Assembly (NCBI GenBank): GCA_020064725.1
Contig: JAGTWJ010000006.1
Location: forward strand, 682,001 to 746,000
Direction of reading: 5' to 3'
DNA length: 64,000 nucleotides
Source: Drechslerella dactyloides
Taxonomy: Eukaryota; Ascomycota; Orbiliomycetes; Orbiliales; Orbiliaceae
Shown here: piece by piece, positions 1-12,960 of the stretch
How positions within the stretch are numbered: the first letter of the stretch is position 1
Layout: the number at the start of each line of letters is the position of its first letter
Program-made: the position numbers and the translations under genes
Notes under the pieces: model-generated
The model's database searches: none
Told to the model about the DNA's origin: nothing
What the model saw: the letters and a program-made list of their open reading frames with translations, nothing else

Positions 1-1720
1 TTTTGAAGTATAAACTGCTTTATGTTATAAATGAACTTAGATATGCTCTTTCTGTTTTTTACCTAGTGAGTCTATCATAAGCTTTTTTTTTGAATAATAG
101 ATACTTTTAATGGATTTATATCTATAATAAAGCTTAAGATATTGACTGCCTTGAGTATTTCAGATGCAATATTTAAAAGATTTGTTGCCTTGAGCTAGTG
201 CAGTAGATGTTTCTGAAGAAATTTGTGTGTTTGATTGTTATTAATTAAATGGTGTCTGTTTTGTGCTAGATGGTATACCCAGTAATGGTAAGCGTATCAA
301 AGCTTTATTGGTAGATGTAATTCTATTATTGCTCTATTAATATCTGATCAGAGTCTTCTGGGAGAGGATAGGTTGTAGATGTTCTTTCTTAATCTGGTGG
401 AGCTTGATATTAGCTTGATATATTTGCCAGTAATTACTCTATGTGATCTCTTTTTGTCTATCCAGAATAAGCTTGTCCCTTGGAGGGAGTAATTAAGAAG
501 GAAATTGTGGAAAGATAAATGAAATGTTTTGACTGGGGTATAGTGATTGTTGGGTATATTGAGGATGGAATGTAGTGGTTTTAGTTTGTAATTGATTATG
601 TTTTTTGGAATGGCTAACAGGTGTGCTAGGGATGAAGTAGATAGTGGGTTAGTAAGATTGATGATTGTGCTAACTATTTGTTGAAATTTTTTAATTAGTT
701 GTTTCTTTTTGGTAGTATCTTGATTGACGATTAACTGGTTTAGAATTGGAAGATATGTTTTGTGTAGTTGTGATGTCTGTTAATTGGTTTGGTAATTGAG
801 AATTATTTTGATTTGTTTGTTGGGATTCTAGTTTTGGTTTTTAATGAATTGGTATAGTGTTGTAGTGTAGATGAATAGTGGTATTGTTATATTGATGAGT
901 TTTTGAATGTTTTTGTTATCTGGTTAATCCTGTGTGAGGTTATGTTTTTTCTGTATTTTGGAGAGCTTATGGTTTAGAAAAAGGGATATATTGTGTTTGA
1001 TCTTTGGGATTTGATGTAAGATAATATTTTTATATGTGTTTTCTGGTAACTTCTTAAATGTGGGGTGAATAGGTAGGTTTGGCCTGTTAGTCAAGAATAC
1101 TTGGAGATTTGCAGTCTTGATATCTTTTAGTTGGGTGAGTAGAGAGATAATAATTGGTATTTCTTCCTTTTGTTTGTATTTGTTTAGTGTGTTTATTAGT
1201 AGAATTAATCTTATGTGATGAGATATAGGCTTGATTTTGGAAAGAGGTTGTAGAATAAGTTTATTGAACTGCTTTCTTAATGTTTTTCTTGGAATACTGG
1301 GATCTGCTTGGATTGTTTTTTGGATGCTTGATGTTATGTAGGGGAAATTAATTGTTAGTTGGTTGGTAAATATGGTGAAGAAAAGAGTGTTGTTGTTATG
1401 ATTGGCTTTACTTTTTTTAAAGAAAAAGCTGGCTCTGAGCTGGTTCTTTGCTTGTAGTGATCTGGTTGTTGTTTAAGAGATAGTGGATTTCTTTGTTCTA
1501 GTCCTGTTAATTAGTTAAAATATATTTTTCTTTTGTGGATTGTCTGCCCATTGTGTGATGTGGTCGAGGAGGCCTGCCCTGGTTCCCGGCAGGTACTCCG
1601 GCTCATGCTAGTCCGCATAACTTCCAAAAACTGCTCCTTCAGCAGTAGGTAGGTTAAGTTCAATTTTTCGGGCTTGGCTGCTCTTGTCGTTAGCTATAAG
1701 TTAGTCTACGGTGGAGCAGT
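1..1720. other. AT-rich, G/T-skewed region without genes
   Basis: No supportable reading frame. The plus strand is extremely poor in C between about 240 and 1500: positions 541-600 hold 19 G and no C, and 841-900 hold 17 G and no C. This fits one-strand C-to-T mutation of old repeat DNA. From about 1560 the composition returns to normal just before the transposon at 1723. Confidence 0.7.
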
Positions 1721-1722
1721 TA

Positions 1723-1766
1723 ACGTTTACGATAAGCGAGCGGACAGGACAAGCGAGCGGACACCC
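1723..1766. repeat. Left terminal inverted repeat
   Basis: 44 bp, identical to the reverse complement of 3568-3611. Contains the box AAGCGAGCGG twice, 17 bp apart, probably bipartite transposase-binding sites (inference from position and repetition). Confidence 0.95.
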
Positions 1767-1824
1767 CACCAACCACCGACGCGCTCTTCCTCCTCCTGCG
1801 CCATATACACTACCAACCACACCA

Positions 1825-3489
1825 ATGGCTGCCTCTACGACTGAATCTCGGGTTACCTTAGCTATTGAAGCTCTAGAAAAGGACACAACTTTAAGCATTC
1901 AAGCTGCTGCTAAAGCATATAACATACTAAGAACAACTCTCCATTACCGGTGCAGTGGCTGACCTTCACGGAGTGACAGCACCCCAAAATCATGGAATCT
2001 TACAAATTTAGAAGAGGAGGTTATTGTCCAATATATATTTAAGTTATGTGCGCGATCTTTCTATCCTAGGCTGGGTAGTGTGGAAGATATAGCCAACCAA
2101 CTGTTGTTGATGTGTAGTGGCGATAGTATGTGATGTGTCGGTAAGAGATGGACTAGTAACTTTGTTAAGCACCACCCAGAGCTATAGATATATCTAACTA
2201 GGAAGTACAACTATCAGTGAGTGAAATGCGAAGATCCTGTGTTTATTAGTAGGTGGTTTTAGTTAATAGAAGCTATAAAAATTAAATACAACATCACAGA
2301 TAATGATATTTATAACTTTGATGAGATTGATTTTATAATAGGCATAATATCTATAACTATTGTTGTTATAGATACTGAAACATATGATAAAGCAAAACTA
2401 GTGTAATTTGGGAACAGTAAATGGACAACAATTATTCAGGGTATTGGAGTAGAAGGTTATGTAGTACCACTATTTATTATTTTGGTTGGGCAGTACCACC
2501 TAGTGAGTTGGTATATAGGAATAAAGTTACTAAAGGACTGGGTAATCACACTTTCTAACAATGGCTAGACAATAAATGAGCTGGCCCTTGAGTGGCTAAA
2601 ACATTTTAACAAATATACAGTATGGCGCTGCATTTCGGACTACTGCCTATTGGTTCTAGATGGTTATGAGAGCCACCACTCAGCTGCCTTCAAGTTACAC
2701 TGCCAGAAATACAAAATTATTACTGTTTGTATGCTGCTATACTTATCACATATCCTTTAGTTATTAGATATTGGCTGCTTTAGGCTATTAAAGCAGGCAT
2801 ATAGCCATAAAGTAGAAAACTTAATACACACATATATCAACCATATCTCCAAACTAGAGTTCTTCTCTGGATTCCATAAAATATTCACTACTGCAATAAC
2901 ACTAAAAAATATATACAATAGCTTTGCCAGTACTGGTATTGTACCCTTCAACCCTAACAGAATTCTGTTAAAGCTAGATGTACAGCTATTAGCAGTTACA
3001 CCAGCAAATTCATATCCAAATACTGCGAATGCAGCAGCTGCCTGGGACCCGAAGACACCATTAAACCTGACAGAAGGTAGCCTACAAACAGGCTTGATTA
3101 AAAATCATATTACCCAGCACCAGAATAACTCTCCTACATCACTACTAGCAGCTGTAGACCAACTATCTAAAGGGATACAGACAATAATGTATCAAATGGT
3201 GTTTATACGCACAGAAAACACAACACTTTGATCCACAAATGAGCTATTAAACAAGCGCCAGCAACTGAAAAAACAGCATATACAATATGGGGACACATTT
3301 ACCATACACCAGGCTGATAGAATCCTGGACAGTAATGCTACAGATAGTGTGGTTGAGCGGCCAGTGCCTCCGAAGCGCCAGCATACCCCCCAGCCGGCCG
3401 CCTCTGGGAGCATACATCGCTGTGGCAAGTGTGGTAAACATGGGCATAATATTCGAACATACCAGCAGGAATATTCAGAACCTGAGTAA
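1825..3489 (+). pseudogene. Pogo/Fot1-type transposase, stop-ridden
   Basis: One continuous frame of 555 codons from ATG 1825 to TAA 3487-3489 with no frameshift but nine in-frame stops. Order of parts: N-terminal helix-turn-helix of the psq/CENP-B kind (start MAASTTESRVTLAIEALEK), then a DDE catalytic core with Asp at residue 166 (NFDEI), Asp 279 (LVLDGYESHHS) and Asp 315 (LLDIGCF). The last two are 35 residues apart, giving the DD35D spacing of pogo elements. The tail ends in a zinc knuckle (RCGKCGKHGHNIRTY) whose last Cys reads Tyr, a single G-to-A change. Each stop (TAG, TAA or TGA) is one transition from CAG, CAA, CGA or TGG, as RIP would leave. The second aspartate motif reads DGYESH where the family usually has DGHGSH. 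Non-functional; family assignment is secure, source of individual stops is inferred. Confidence 0.92.
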
Positions 3490-3567
3490 ATGGTCTCCCA
3501 CCCCGGGGGTGGGAAATCAAATACTGGTAGCAGCATAGCTCGTGTTTTTGTTGGGGCGGGGTGGGGA

Positions 3568-3611
3568 GGGTGTCCGCTCGCTTGTCCTGTCCGCTCGCTT
3601 ATCGTAAACGT
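3568..3611. repeat. Right terminal inverted repeat
   Basis: 44 bp, perfect inverted copy of 1723-1766, followed by the TA duplication at 3612-3613. Confidence 0.95.
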
Positions 3612-6600
3612 TAGTTTATATTTAATAATATCCTTTTTAATACACTTATTTATATATAAAAATATTTTTATTCTTTGTTATATCTGAAAGCCTATATATG
3701 TCCCTTTTAGCAGGACATTTTCCGATAAATTCAAAAATTCTAGCATGCCCCAAATTGTCCTGCCTATATGGTTCAATACCTATAATTATACTAGCTGTGT
3801 AGAGTGGCTTAAAATAAGTATTTAGAAGAATTATAATAGTATACTAACTATTAAAAAAGCTATATTTATAGATATATAAAATAATGATAAACTAGATTAA
3901 TATATATAATTACTATATTATATTAAGTTTAACCAGATATTATTAAATAATTAATTATTAAAATGCTTTATCTTTATATATAATATTAGATTATTAAATA
4001 GTTAATGCTCAATAGTTTCCATTTAGGTATATTATAATTATTTATTTATCCTAGATGATATGCTTTATATAATTATAATTCCAATATTTATATATACTAT
4101 TAATAAATATGTCTAGATTAAAGATATTATTATAGATTAAGGTTTAACTATATCTAAATAATAAGTTTTTTAAAAATATATAGTTTTATCAATTAAGATA
4201 TTTTTTTGCTTAATATATCTTAATACTATCTTATTCTAATTATGCTTCTGTTGATATTTATGGTGGTTTAGAAGATAGTTATTTCTTATTATAGTCAACT
4301 TAGAGAGATTGCTAGGATAAGAGAACACCTTATAAACTAATAAAGAGCAAATAAAAATTAAGTTTGTTATAGCTAATTAAATAGGTGTTGATAGTTTTGA
4401 TATTACTTTTGGGGGAGGGTGGGTCTTTGACCAGTGCAGTAATAGCCCTGGTATTACCCAGGGTATAGGGACTTACCGTAACACAAAAACAAAGCTCTTC
4501 TAGTTTTTGATCAAGGTAAAATGTAGTATATATTAATAGATATTAGATTATTATAATCATAGAAATAAATTCTAGGAATTATAAGACTTAGTCTTGATAA
4601 ATTAAAAATTAAAAAAAAGAATAATTAGAGATATAGTATAAAATAAGATAAAAAAATAATTATATATATTAAGAAAAAGATTATATATTATATAGAAAAG
4701 TCAACTCTTTTATAACCAAATATAATATATAAATAAGAGTTATTATATACCTTTTTTCTAGAAATTTTAAATTATTAATTTATAATGTTTTATAATAAAA
4801 ACTTAAGATTGAGTATTAAAAATATTTATTATTACTATTTCTAATTAATAATATTTAATCTATAACACAATTATAAAGTTTTTTAATCTAAAGTTATTGA
4901 ATATTATTTTTATTTAATAAAATATATTTATATAATATTAATTAAATATAGATAAATAATAAATTAATAATTAATATTTACCATCATATTAATTATTATA
5001 ATAAAAAGGGGTTTAAGTTAATAATAGATTTACTTTTATCAAAAAAAACCCATTAGAATCTTATCTTGTTGATTTAAATAGCACAATACTTAAGATTTTA
5101 TTTATAATATATTAAAAAAAATATAATTCTTATTAGGATTTTATTGTTTTATTAGACATCACAATAAAGATTCTACTTTGTATATTATTAATATATCTAA
5201 TATTTATAATACTCCTTAGTTTAGTATTATTAAGTCTAAAATTTTGATTTAGAAATAAGATTAAATTTAAATATAGTGTTGTAGTATAATATATATTTAA
5301 TAATTTTAAATTTAAAATATTTTTAATTTACAATAAGATTAGTTAGTTGTTATAATACAGAACTTCTATAATATAAAAATATTTAAATTAAAAAAAACAA
5401 AAATAATTTATAGAATTAAATATAATATAAAATATTAAAAAATTTTTTTTAAATATTTTATATAAAACTTAATTATAAGATAGTTTAATAAGAAATATTT
5501 TTATAATATTATACTATATTATTAAAATAAATATTTATATTTATAGTTATATATATTTTTATAAAGGGTCTAAAGAAGTATAACTAGGTAAATTTTAAAT
5601 TGTATATATAAAAATAATAAAATAATAAATAATATGTGTTTGTATATAAATAATTTTAATAATTATTAAAAATAAATTTAATTAAATATTTAAAAATACT
5701 ATTATTTAAATTTAATTATATTCTTTGATAATCTTGATTACCTTTTTTTAATAATATTTAGTAAATCTATTTAATAAATTATTTTTATTAGTTTTTTAAT
5801 AAAGAAATATTTTAATATTATATTTTTTAAAACAATCTATACCCCATTTAGTAATTTATTTAACTTTAAAATATTTATTAAAAAAGGAATTTACTAATTT
5901 AAATAATAATCTAGTTATTATCTTTAGTATAAATAATAATATATACTATTTTATTAATGTAGTTAAAATAGAATAAATTAATAGTAGTTATTATAAACAA
6001 ATATATTATTGTATTAATATCTTAATTATATAAGGTTGATTTACAATGTTGTGAGAGTAAGAAAACTGTAGATATATAAAAAATAGGGTCTGATTATCTG
6101 TGCTAAACATAGTCTTAATCTTAAGTTTTTTACTAAAGAACAAAACTATAGATTTCTTTAAAACTAATTTTTTATTAGAATAAAATAAATCTAAAATTAG
6201 AAAAATATAAATTAATAATAAGATATTATTTTAATAAACTATGATAGAAAACTTTTTATTAATATAAAATAAGAATCTATTTATTAAAACTTTTAAGTTA
6301 GGGCTTATCTTTTATGTAAATTTTAATTAATATTATTAAAAATATAGAAAAAATATTAAAAATATTTAATAGCTTTATTATTGGGTTAATACTATTATTA
6401 AAAATACTAAATTTTTTATTAAAATTAATAAGTAAAATCTTAGTATTAGAAGTAACTTTGCTTTTTGAAAAAAAATTAATAATTAAACCAGTTATATAAA
6501 ATATAATAATTTATTCCATATTAATAAAGGATAATATATCTATAATAAATTAGTAAAAATGATTGGAATTTTATAAAAATAAATTAGGGTTACTAACTAT

Positions 6601-8042
6601 AAGTAGATATAATAATATTATAAATAGGAACTAAGAAATCAAAAAAATTTATAATATGAATAATATAGAACTTCTATTTTTATAAGATAATTGGATTTTT
6701 AATATTAAATATTAATTTATATATGATCATTTTACTAGTAGTTATTACTAATAAATAAAATATAATAAAAATTTATAGTAAAAAAACTTTTGTTGAGGGT
6801 AATATGGTTGTATTAGATTATAGAAATAATATTAAGTTAAATAGTTATAGGAATTAAAAGATGAATGGTTTTATTTTTATATCTTTTTCTGGCTTTATGG
6901 AGCTGTTATAGATTATTATTGGGGAATAATATAATGATCTAATTGAAATGATTTTTTCAGTTTAGCTGTTTGACCAGTTATTAGTGCATTTTTGATTTTC
7001 ATATTCTCAGCTGAGAATTACCAACAAAGCCATAGTATACTTTGTTATCGTCACAGCGTGTGCAAAATTGAGCTGTGCCTACCTGACAAAGTGGAAGCAT
7101 GATAGCCTTACAGATGAAAGGCTGGCCAATTAGCCCACAAATCTTGAGACTAATCCTGTTTAAGACCAAGTGTTATACAATTTATTATAAATATCTTATA
7201 ATTATAGTAATTGTAATTAATAGAGGTGTTAGATAGAGGTACTTTTGTTTTGAATTTAGATAGATCTTAGTATAATTTAATTCTTACTTATTTTTAATAT
7301 TTATTGGATATTATATAGCTAAATAATAAAAAATAAGTTATTATAATATGATTTTGTTGATAGAATAACTGTAGGTTTCAACTAGGGTATAAATAATATA
7401 TATAAGTATATAGTTTTTGAATATAAAAAATATTTTTAATATTTAATTTCTTTAAAGTGTAGATGTTGTATGTTGTATGTTGTATATTATATATTAGGAG
7501 CTAGTAAAGCTGCTCTAGATAATTACTATTTGTATATAGTATTGATAGATATAGAATTAATAACTTAGCCTTATAATTATTATAGGATAATAGAATAATA
7601 TAGTTAAAATTTTATATTATTATTAGAATGATTTTTTTCTTTTTTTTTTATAGTTTTTTATATAATTATTTGTTTACTGGATGGATTTTAAATCCTTAAT
7701 AAAAAAATTTAAGTTTAATTATTCTATTAGATAGACATTATAAATAGAATGAACAAATACTATAGAGACAACTAGTTACATTGTCTACCAGAAGCCCTAA
7801 TAACACCTTGAGCTTTAATAGCTTAAGACCCCTTCTACAATACTTATTATAGAACTTTTGACCATATTAAAGATCTTCTATTATATAAATAGGTCTACTT
7901 TAAAGGTCCAATTATATATCAGTTCTATATTACTTAGTAATTTAGTTTTCTTTACTTTCCTATTTAAGAATAGAGGAGGAGTCAATCTAAAAAATAAGAT
8001 TTTTATTAACTTTAATAATAATTTAAATTTAATTCTATTTTT

Positions 8043-8190
8043 TTATAAAATTATTGATATTAATTGGATTAGTAGATTTAGAATATAAGATAAGATTAGC
8101 CATTTGTAATAAAGAAATTTTGATTTTATGATATTGTTTTGTTTAAGGTGTTTGTTTGTCATTTTTAGCTGCTTTTATTCCTTATCTCAG
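8043..8190 (+). repeat. Diverged direct repeat, copy A (more AT)
   Basis: Aligns colinearly with 8307-8460. Shared landmarks are ATGATATTGG/TTGATATTAA, TAGATTTAG, AATAAGATTA/GATAAGATTA, AATTTTGA, TTATGAT and a run resembling CAGCTGCCTCCGTTCCTCAG. Most differences are C/T or G/A; copy A carries the T or A state in the GC-richer end. Unit identity unknown. Confidence 0.5.
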
Positions 8191-8306
8191 CCTTATGTTG
8201 CTTCATAATTCAGCTTGTCTTCTGGTTATTCTGTAAAGTGAAAATCACTTTAGATATAAAATCTCTATGGATTCTAATTATATTTTAAATTTTAAATTTT
8301 ATTTCT

Positions 8307-8460
8307 TATAAGACTAATGATATTGGTTGTATTTGTAGATTTAGGCTATAAATAAGATTAACTATTTATAATAAAAAAATTTTGAGGTTATGATGTGTTG
8401 AGCTTGAGACATCAGTTAATGCGTCTGTTATCTTCAGCTGCCTCCGTTCCTCAGCTATCC
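8307..8460 (+). repeat. Diverged direct repeat, copy B (less mutated)
   Basis: Partner of 8043-8190. It keeps a GC-richer 3' part (8410-8460), so it shows better what the unit looked like before decay. No coding potential seen. Confidence 0.5.
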
Positions 8461-11206
8461 CGCCTATGTATCGGCTTCGGCAAATGTTGCCTGTATTAAA
8501 CAAGGTCTAGACTCTTGGCATGCAGGACTCTCAGCCTTATGTTAAGTATAAATTATAATAGTTATTAAAGATAGGATTTGGTCTGCTGCCAGCAAGAGAA
8601 CTCAGCCAATACTTGGGCTGTTATGTTTCTAGGTTGATTAAGTAAAAGTCAGCTTAGGTATATGTGTATATCAGCAACTACAGCCTTAATAAAGTTAGTA
8701 TGGATAGAAGTACTAGTAAATAATATTGTTATGTATATAAACTGTGATAAATTTGTGCTGTATGGTATAGTAGTCTAAGGCTGTAACTAGACCCTTTCTT
8801 CAAATGTTAAAATATGAGATTGGGGGCTGTATTCATATATTGATAAAAAATATTAATATATAAAATGGGCTGTTTTGCTAAATCAATATAAGTATATTCA
8901 TTTGTATTGTTTTGAGCTCAGTGTTGTGCTGATAAGATGATAGTTACTATATATGGTTAATTTAATTATGATATTTATTTTCTAATGGTCTACTTAGTTG
9001 ATATCTTTTCTGAAATTTATCTTAATTTAAGAATGATCTTAAGGATATTTTATTAAAATTAGGATTATTGATATTGTTTTATTTTTTATTTGTATTTCAA
9101 CTGATTCTCGCTCTACGCATATCAGAGTATCCTTAGATAGTTAATAGCGCAACCGAATCCGAGACGTCTATTGGTAGCAACCATCGGTGTGCCCATCCTT
9201 ACTTGCTTTCTTACAGTGGGGCCAGCCCAAGAGCTGTTTATCTTGCTTAGCTAAATATTCAGATAATAAATAATTATGATGGTAAGTTCTGTATTATTGT
9301 AAATTGTTGTTGGAAGTTAAGAGAATGAGCTAATTGACTACTTAGGTATCTTCTGATATGTTATTATAAATCAAAAGTTATTGGTATCTAGCTAGTCTTT
9401 ATAAATACTTAAGTATATAAATAAAGTATTGCTGCCTATAATATTTATTTATTGATTTTTTAGATTTATTATATTTTGTTACTAGAATTTATATTATTCT
9501 TGATATATATTATATTGATATACCTAATCAATCTTCTATAGCTTTTTTTGTCTTTTATAGTTTTTATATTGATTAAATGTTGCTATTAATATAAATTTTA
9601 AATCTAGTTTATATAGTAATAGTAGTGTTATTATATTTTTTTTTATTAATAATTGTTTATTTTATTTTGTTTTACTTTTTAACCTTTTTGGAAAAGTTTA
9701 TTAAGTTGATATTGGTTTTAAGGATGGTGACTATATTATTGTGTTGTCTAAATTTAAGCTAGATATTTTTAAGTTTAATAACTAGAAAATAATTATGGGG
9801 TGGCTGAGATTTGGTTATTTGTATGATTTAAAAAATTAAATTATTATGGTTTGTGGTATTGATTATGTTTTAGTTAGTAATATAATTTTTATTATAAAAC
9901 TAGAAGGTATTGATTAATTGGTTTTTGAATATTTTGTATCTAATTTTGTAGTTGATGATGCTGTTTTATATTAAGATTGGAACTATAATATTTAATTGCT
10001 ACCTGGTGTAGTGAAATATTTTAGAGATATAATCTGATAAGTTAATGATGTTTTTATTATAGTTTTAATTGAGGTTTAAATATATATGGTCTGGGTTTGT
10101 AGTAATCTGAGTAATTTGTGGATTAATAATTATTTTAATTTATGTGTGGTGATTGGTGTTAATAGTTAGTTTTTTGGCTTATATGATCCTATTGCTAAGT
10201 ATAAAAAAAATATTAAAATAAATTTGCTTGATTTGGTTTATAATAATATTATAGTTGTTTTTGTGGGTATGTTTTTTGTTAATGTGATTGGGAGTGATGG
10301 TGATTCTAAGATTAGAAATCTGTTGTGGATTGAGTTGTGGAGGTAAATGATAAATAATAGTTAATAGTTAGTGGTCTGTATGTTATATAATTTTAATAGT
10401 TTTATTTATAGACTAGTGGATAAGGGTAACTATATTATTCTTGGAATAGTTATATGTTTAATTTTAAATAAATTTGATGTATATATATTTCTAATTTGTG
10501 TTGTTTATAATAATAATGATAATATATATATATTAGTAATTATATACTAAATAATAGTTTAGTTAAAGAACTATATGGGTTATTAGTATTTAAATTAAAA
10601 GGGATATTTAGCTATTTAATACTTATATCTACTTGTTGATTAGTATTCTTATTTAAGTTATTTACTATTACTTTTATGATATTTTTATTTGTTGTACTAT
10701 TTTTATTCTTTTATTGAAATATGCCTATATATATAATTGTTTTAAGTATCAGTTTTGTATTATAAGAAATATATTTATTTAAGGAAGCTATTTTTTAATC
10801 TTGTTTTAGTTATTTGAAATTTAGTTTAATAATATTAAGGTTATCTGATTTAATATACTAGTTGTGTGTATAGTGAGTTTTGTACTTGTATGATTTATAA
10901 TATTTTAACCTTGAGCTATATTGTATGAGATGTAAATGAATTGTGATCTTTGATCCTAATCCAAATTTATTTGGGTTATTGTTAATTTAGTAGGGGATTG
11001 GATGTTAGTTGAATAATTTCTGTGATGTTGTAAAGACTAAATAGATATATATATATATTAAAGTTTTAAAGGTTTCTGTTTTTTGAATCTGAGTGACCAA
11101 ATTTAATACTTAACAACTATTGTTTTGGGGCCATTATATATATTACCAGGTAAATATATTTTATGGACTATTTATGTAGATTATAAATATTAAGAATATT
11201 GTATAC

Positions 11207-11347
11207 TGTCAGAATATATTAGGAGGTGGTTAACTTATTGATTATTAGATGAGGTCGTAACCGTAGTTCGGTCGCGATCCCAAGCTGAGGTCAGGTGACT
11301 AGTTACATAATCAACGAGCACGTGACGCAGCGCTGTGCCTTCCAACA
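11207..11347. mobile_element. Solo LTR of an LTR retrotransposon
   Basis: A 141-bp sequence starting TGTCAG and ending CCAACA (the TGT...ACA form of LTR ends), with a perfect 5-bp target duplication TATAC on both sides (11202-11206 and 11348-11352). It is GC-richer than its surroundings and includes a CACGTG core near 11323. No second LTR or internal region lies next to it, so it reads as the product of LTR-LTR recombination. The retrotransposon family cannot be told from the LTR alone. Confidence 0.75.
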
Positions 11348-11352
11348 TATAC

Positions 11353-12420
11353 AATTGAGCATTTTACCGGTAAGAGGCCCCCTACTAAATTATACTATAT
11401 TATTTTAGTGACACCAACAGGAACCAAATTTGCCACTCATAGAGGAACCTTTTCTTTGAATCCGGGAAAATTGTATTGAGCTCATTGTGGGACTATTCTG
11501 GTGAGGGAGGAATGCACTTCAGCTAATTTTCTTTAGCGTAAGTGCTATCAAGCAAATCTCAAGCTTCGGGTAGAGTAAAACATTGAATGATACTAGGCTT
11601 CCAAATACGTTGCTCTCGAAATGATGCAGGTATCTCCATTATTAAAATTATGGTTAATTTAAAAAATTTACTGTGATGACTAAATATCCAATTATAGGAT
11701 TAGTAGGTTTAGTTTTGGTATGCTAGCTATCCTTATGATATTGTGTTAAATATGTATGTTGAAAAATGTTGACTGATTTTTGTATTGTTGAAAATGCTAA
11801 ATTAGAGTTGATATAGTTAGTAATGAAGCTGTTAGAGATATTTTTTCTGTTATTAAAAGTGATCTTGGGTAGTATCTGTATATGGATGTATTGGTATAAT
11901 AATAGTGGTTACCTAATATTATTTTAATGATCTCAAAAAATAATAATAAATAAATAATATTATAGTATAGAAGAAAATTTGTTGTAAGGGTGTTATAGTA
12001 TATATAGATATTTATACTAAATATAAACTAAATGTGGATAAAGATAATAGAAGCTATATTGGTTGGGTTGTATGAGGTAGTGTCTGAAAATTATGTTAAG
12101 TTTATATAATTATAGGTTAAGATATTTATTGGGTAATAAGGTTTGTTAAGAATAAATGTTTAAAAGATACCCAGCTTAGTACATACTTGGATTAGTCAAA
12201 GATAAACTATACTTACACTCCAGGTTTTCAAGGCATACTTTCTCAAAATCTAATGGGGTTATCTATATATTAAGTTTTTTTTTTTCTTCCTCAAAGAAAT
12301 ATGAAAGTCTGATTGAGATAGCTAAAGGTCTGCTGTACTGCTATATGACAGCAATAACCATATCTATATATGCAAATATAGAATAATATCGCTCTAGGGG
12401 TATCTTAAGGTTTATTTAAA
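11353..12420. other. AT-rich region without genes
   Basis: 11353-11640 is near-normal in composition with no convincing reading frame; 11640-12420 is AT-rich with many stops. Nothing else is supported. Confidence 0.6.
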
Positions 12421-12960
12421 AAAAGAGGGGTGAAGCAGCAAAGCAGTAAGGAAAACAGAGCAGCCCAACGGGCTCCGCAGAGGTGGTTCCCTCTTGATTC
12501 TCAGCTCTCAGTCTGGACCCTACTTCCATAAGATCCCTGTAGGGTCCGGAACCTGGAACCAGGTTACCACCAGTGTAAACGCGGGTACCCTTTTAGGTGC
12601 GTATACCTAAGCTGCGGGGGTTGGCTCCCCGACGGGGTGCAGCTAAATGGTAAGAGGATCCCTTCAGAGGCTTTGCCTTTGTACCTTGGTACTTGTGTGG
12701 TACCGGTACTGTACCCAGTTTTCCCCTGTCCGGTTCCAGGCGTTAGTGTGGTATTGCTGCCACAAAGGTATATAGATCTCTCCTAGTGTTACACTTCAAC
12801 CCAGGTCCAGACTAAACACACTTCACTTTAAAGTCTCTGACTCTCAGTCACTACTATACGGGGTTCTTAATAGAGAGAGATAAATATATACTAAGTACAA
12901 TAGTAACTGTTCAGATAAAATATATAACAACAATAATAAATAGGCTGGTTATTGAGATAC
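12421..12960. repeat. GC-rich, fold-prone non-coding island
   Basis: An abrupt GC-rich block between AT-rich desert and the gene island. It has several short inverted repeats: GGACCCTAC at 12515-12523 with its exact inverse at 12539-12547, AACCTGG-AA-CCAGGTT near 12550, and several GGTACC-containing words between 12590 and 12715. No long reading frame. The word GGGTGAAGCAG occurs at its left edge (about 12428) and again at about 13011. It could be an LTR, a SINE or another short repeat; I cannot tell which. Confidence 0.4.

Larger units (their letters stand above)
1723..3611 (+). mobile_element. Pogo/Fot1-type DNA transposon, full length, inactive
   Basis: An 1889-bp element with perfect 44-bp terminal inverted repeats at 1723-1766 and 3568-3611. 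It is flanked by a TA duplication (1721-1722 and 3612-3613), the target of the Tc1/mariner/pogo superfamily. It carries one transposase-like reading frame on the plus strand (1825-3489), broken by nine stops. The ends begin ACGTTTACGAT and carry two copies of AAGCGAGCGG starting at element positions 12 and 29. Length, target site and DDE signature match fungal Fot1/pogo elements. The intact ends mean it could still be moved by a related transposase supplied in trans (inference). Confidence 0.93.
3614..11206. other. AT-rich desert, probably RIP-degraded repeats
   Basis: About 7.6 kb dominated by A/T runs and short TA-rich words, with stops in every frame at high density. No gene is supported. 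Short islets of more normal composition stand out at about 4405-4485, 6985-7165, 8400-8560 and 9100-9240; these may be less-mutated pieces of repeats. The islet near 4440 holds an inverted repeat CCCTGG/CCAGGG, and 3709-3765 holds GCAGGACA and its inverse TGTCCTGC. Beyond that I see nothing in it. Confidence 0.7.

Noticed and set aside
11250..11290. tRNA-like box (GTTCGGTCGCGATCCC)
   Set aside because: No A box or cloverleaf; the segment is inside the solo LTR.
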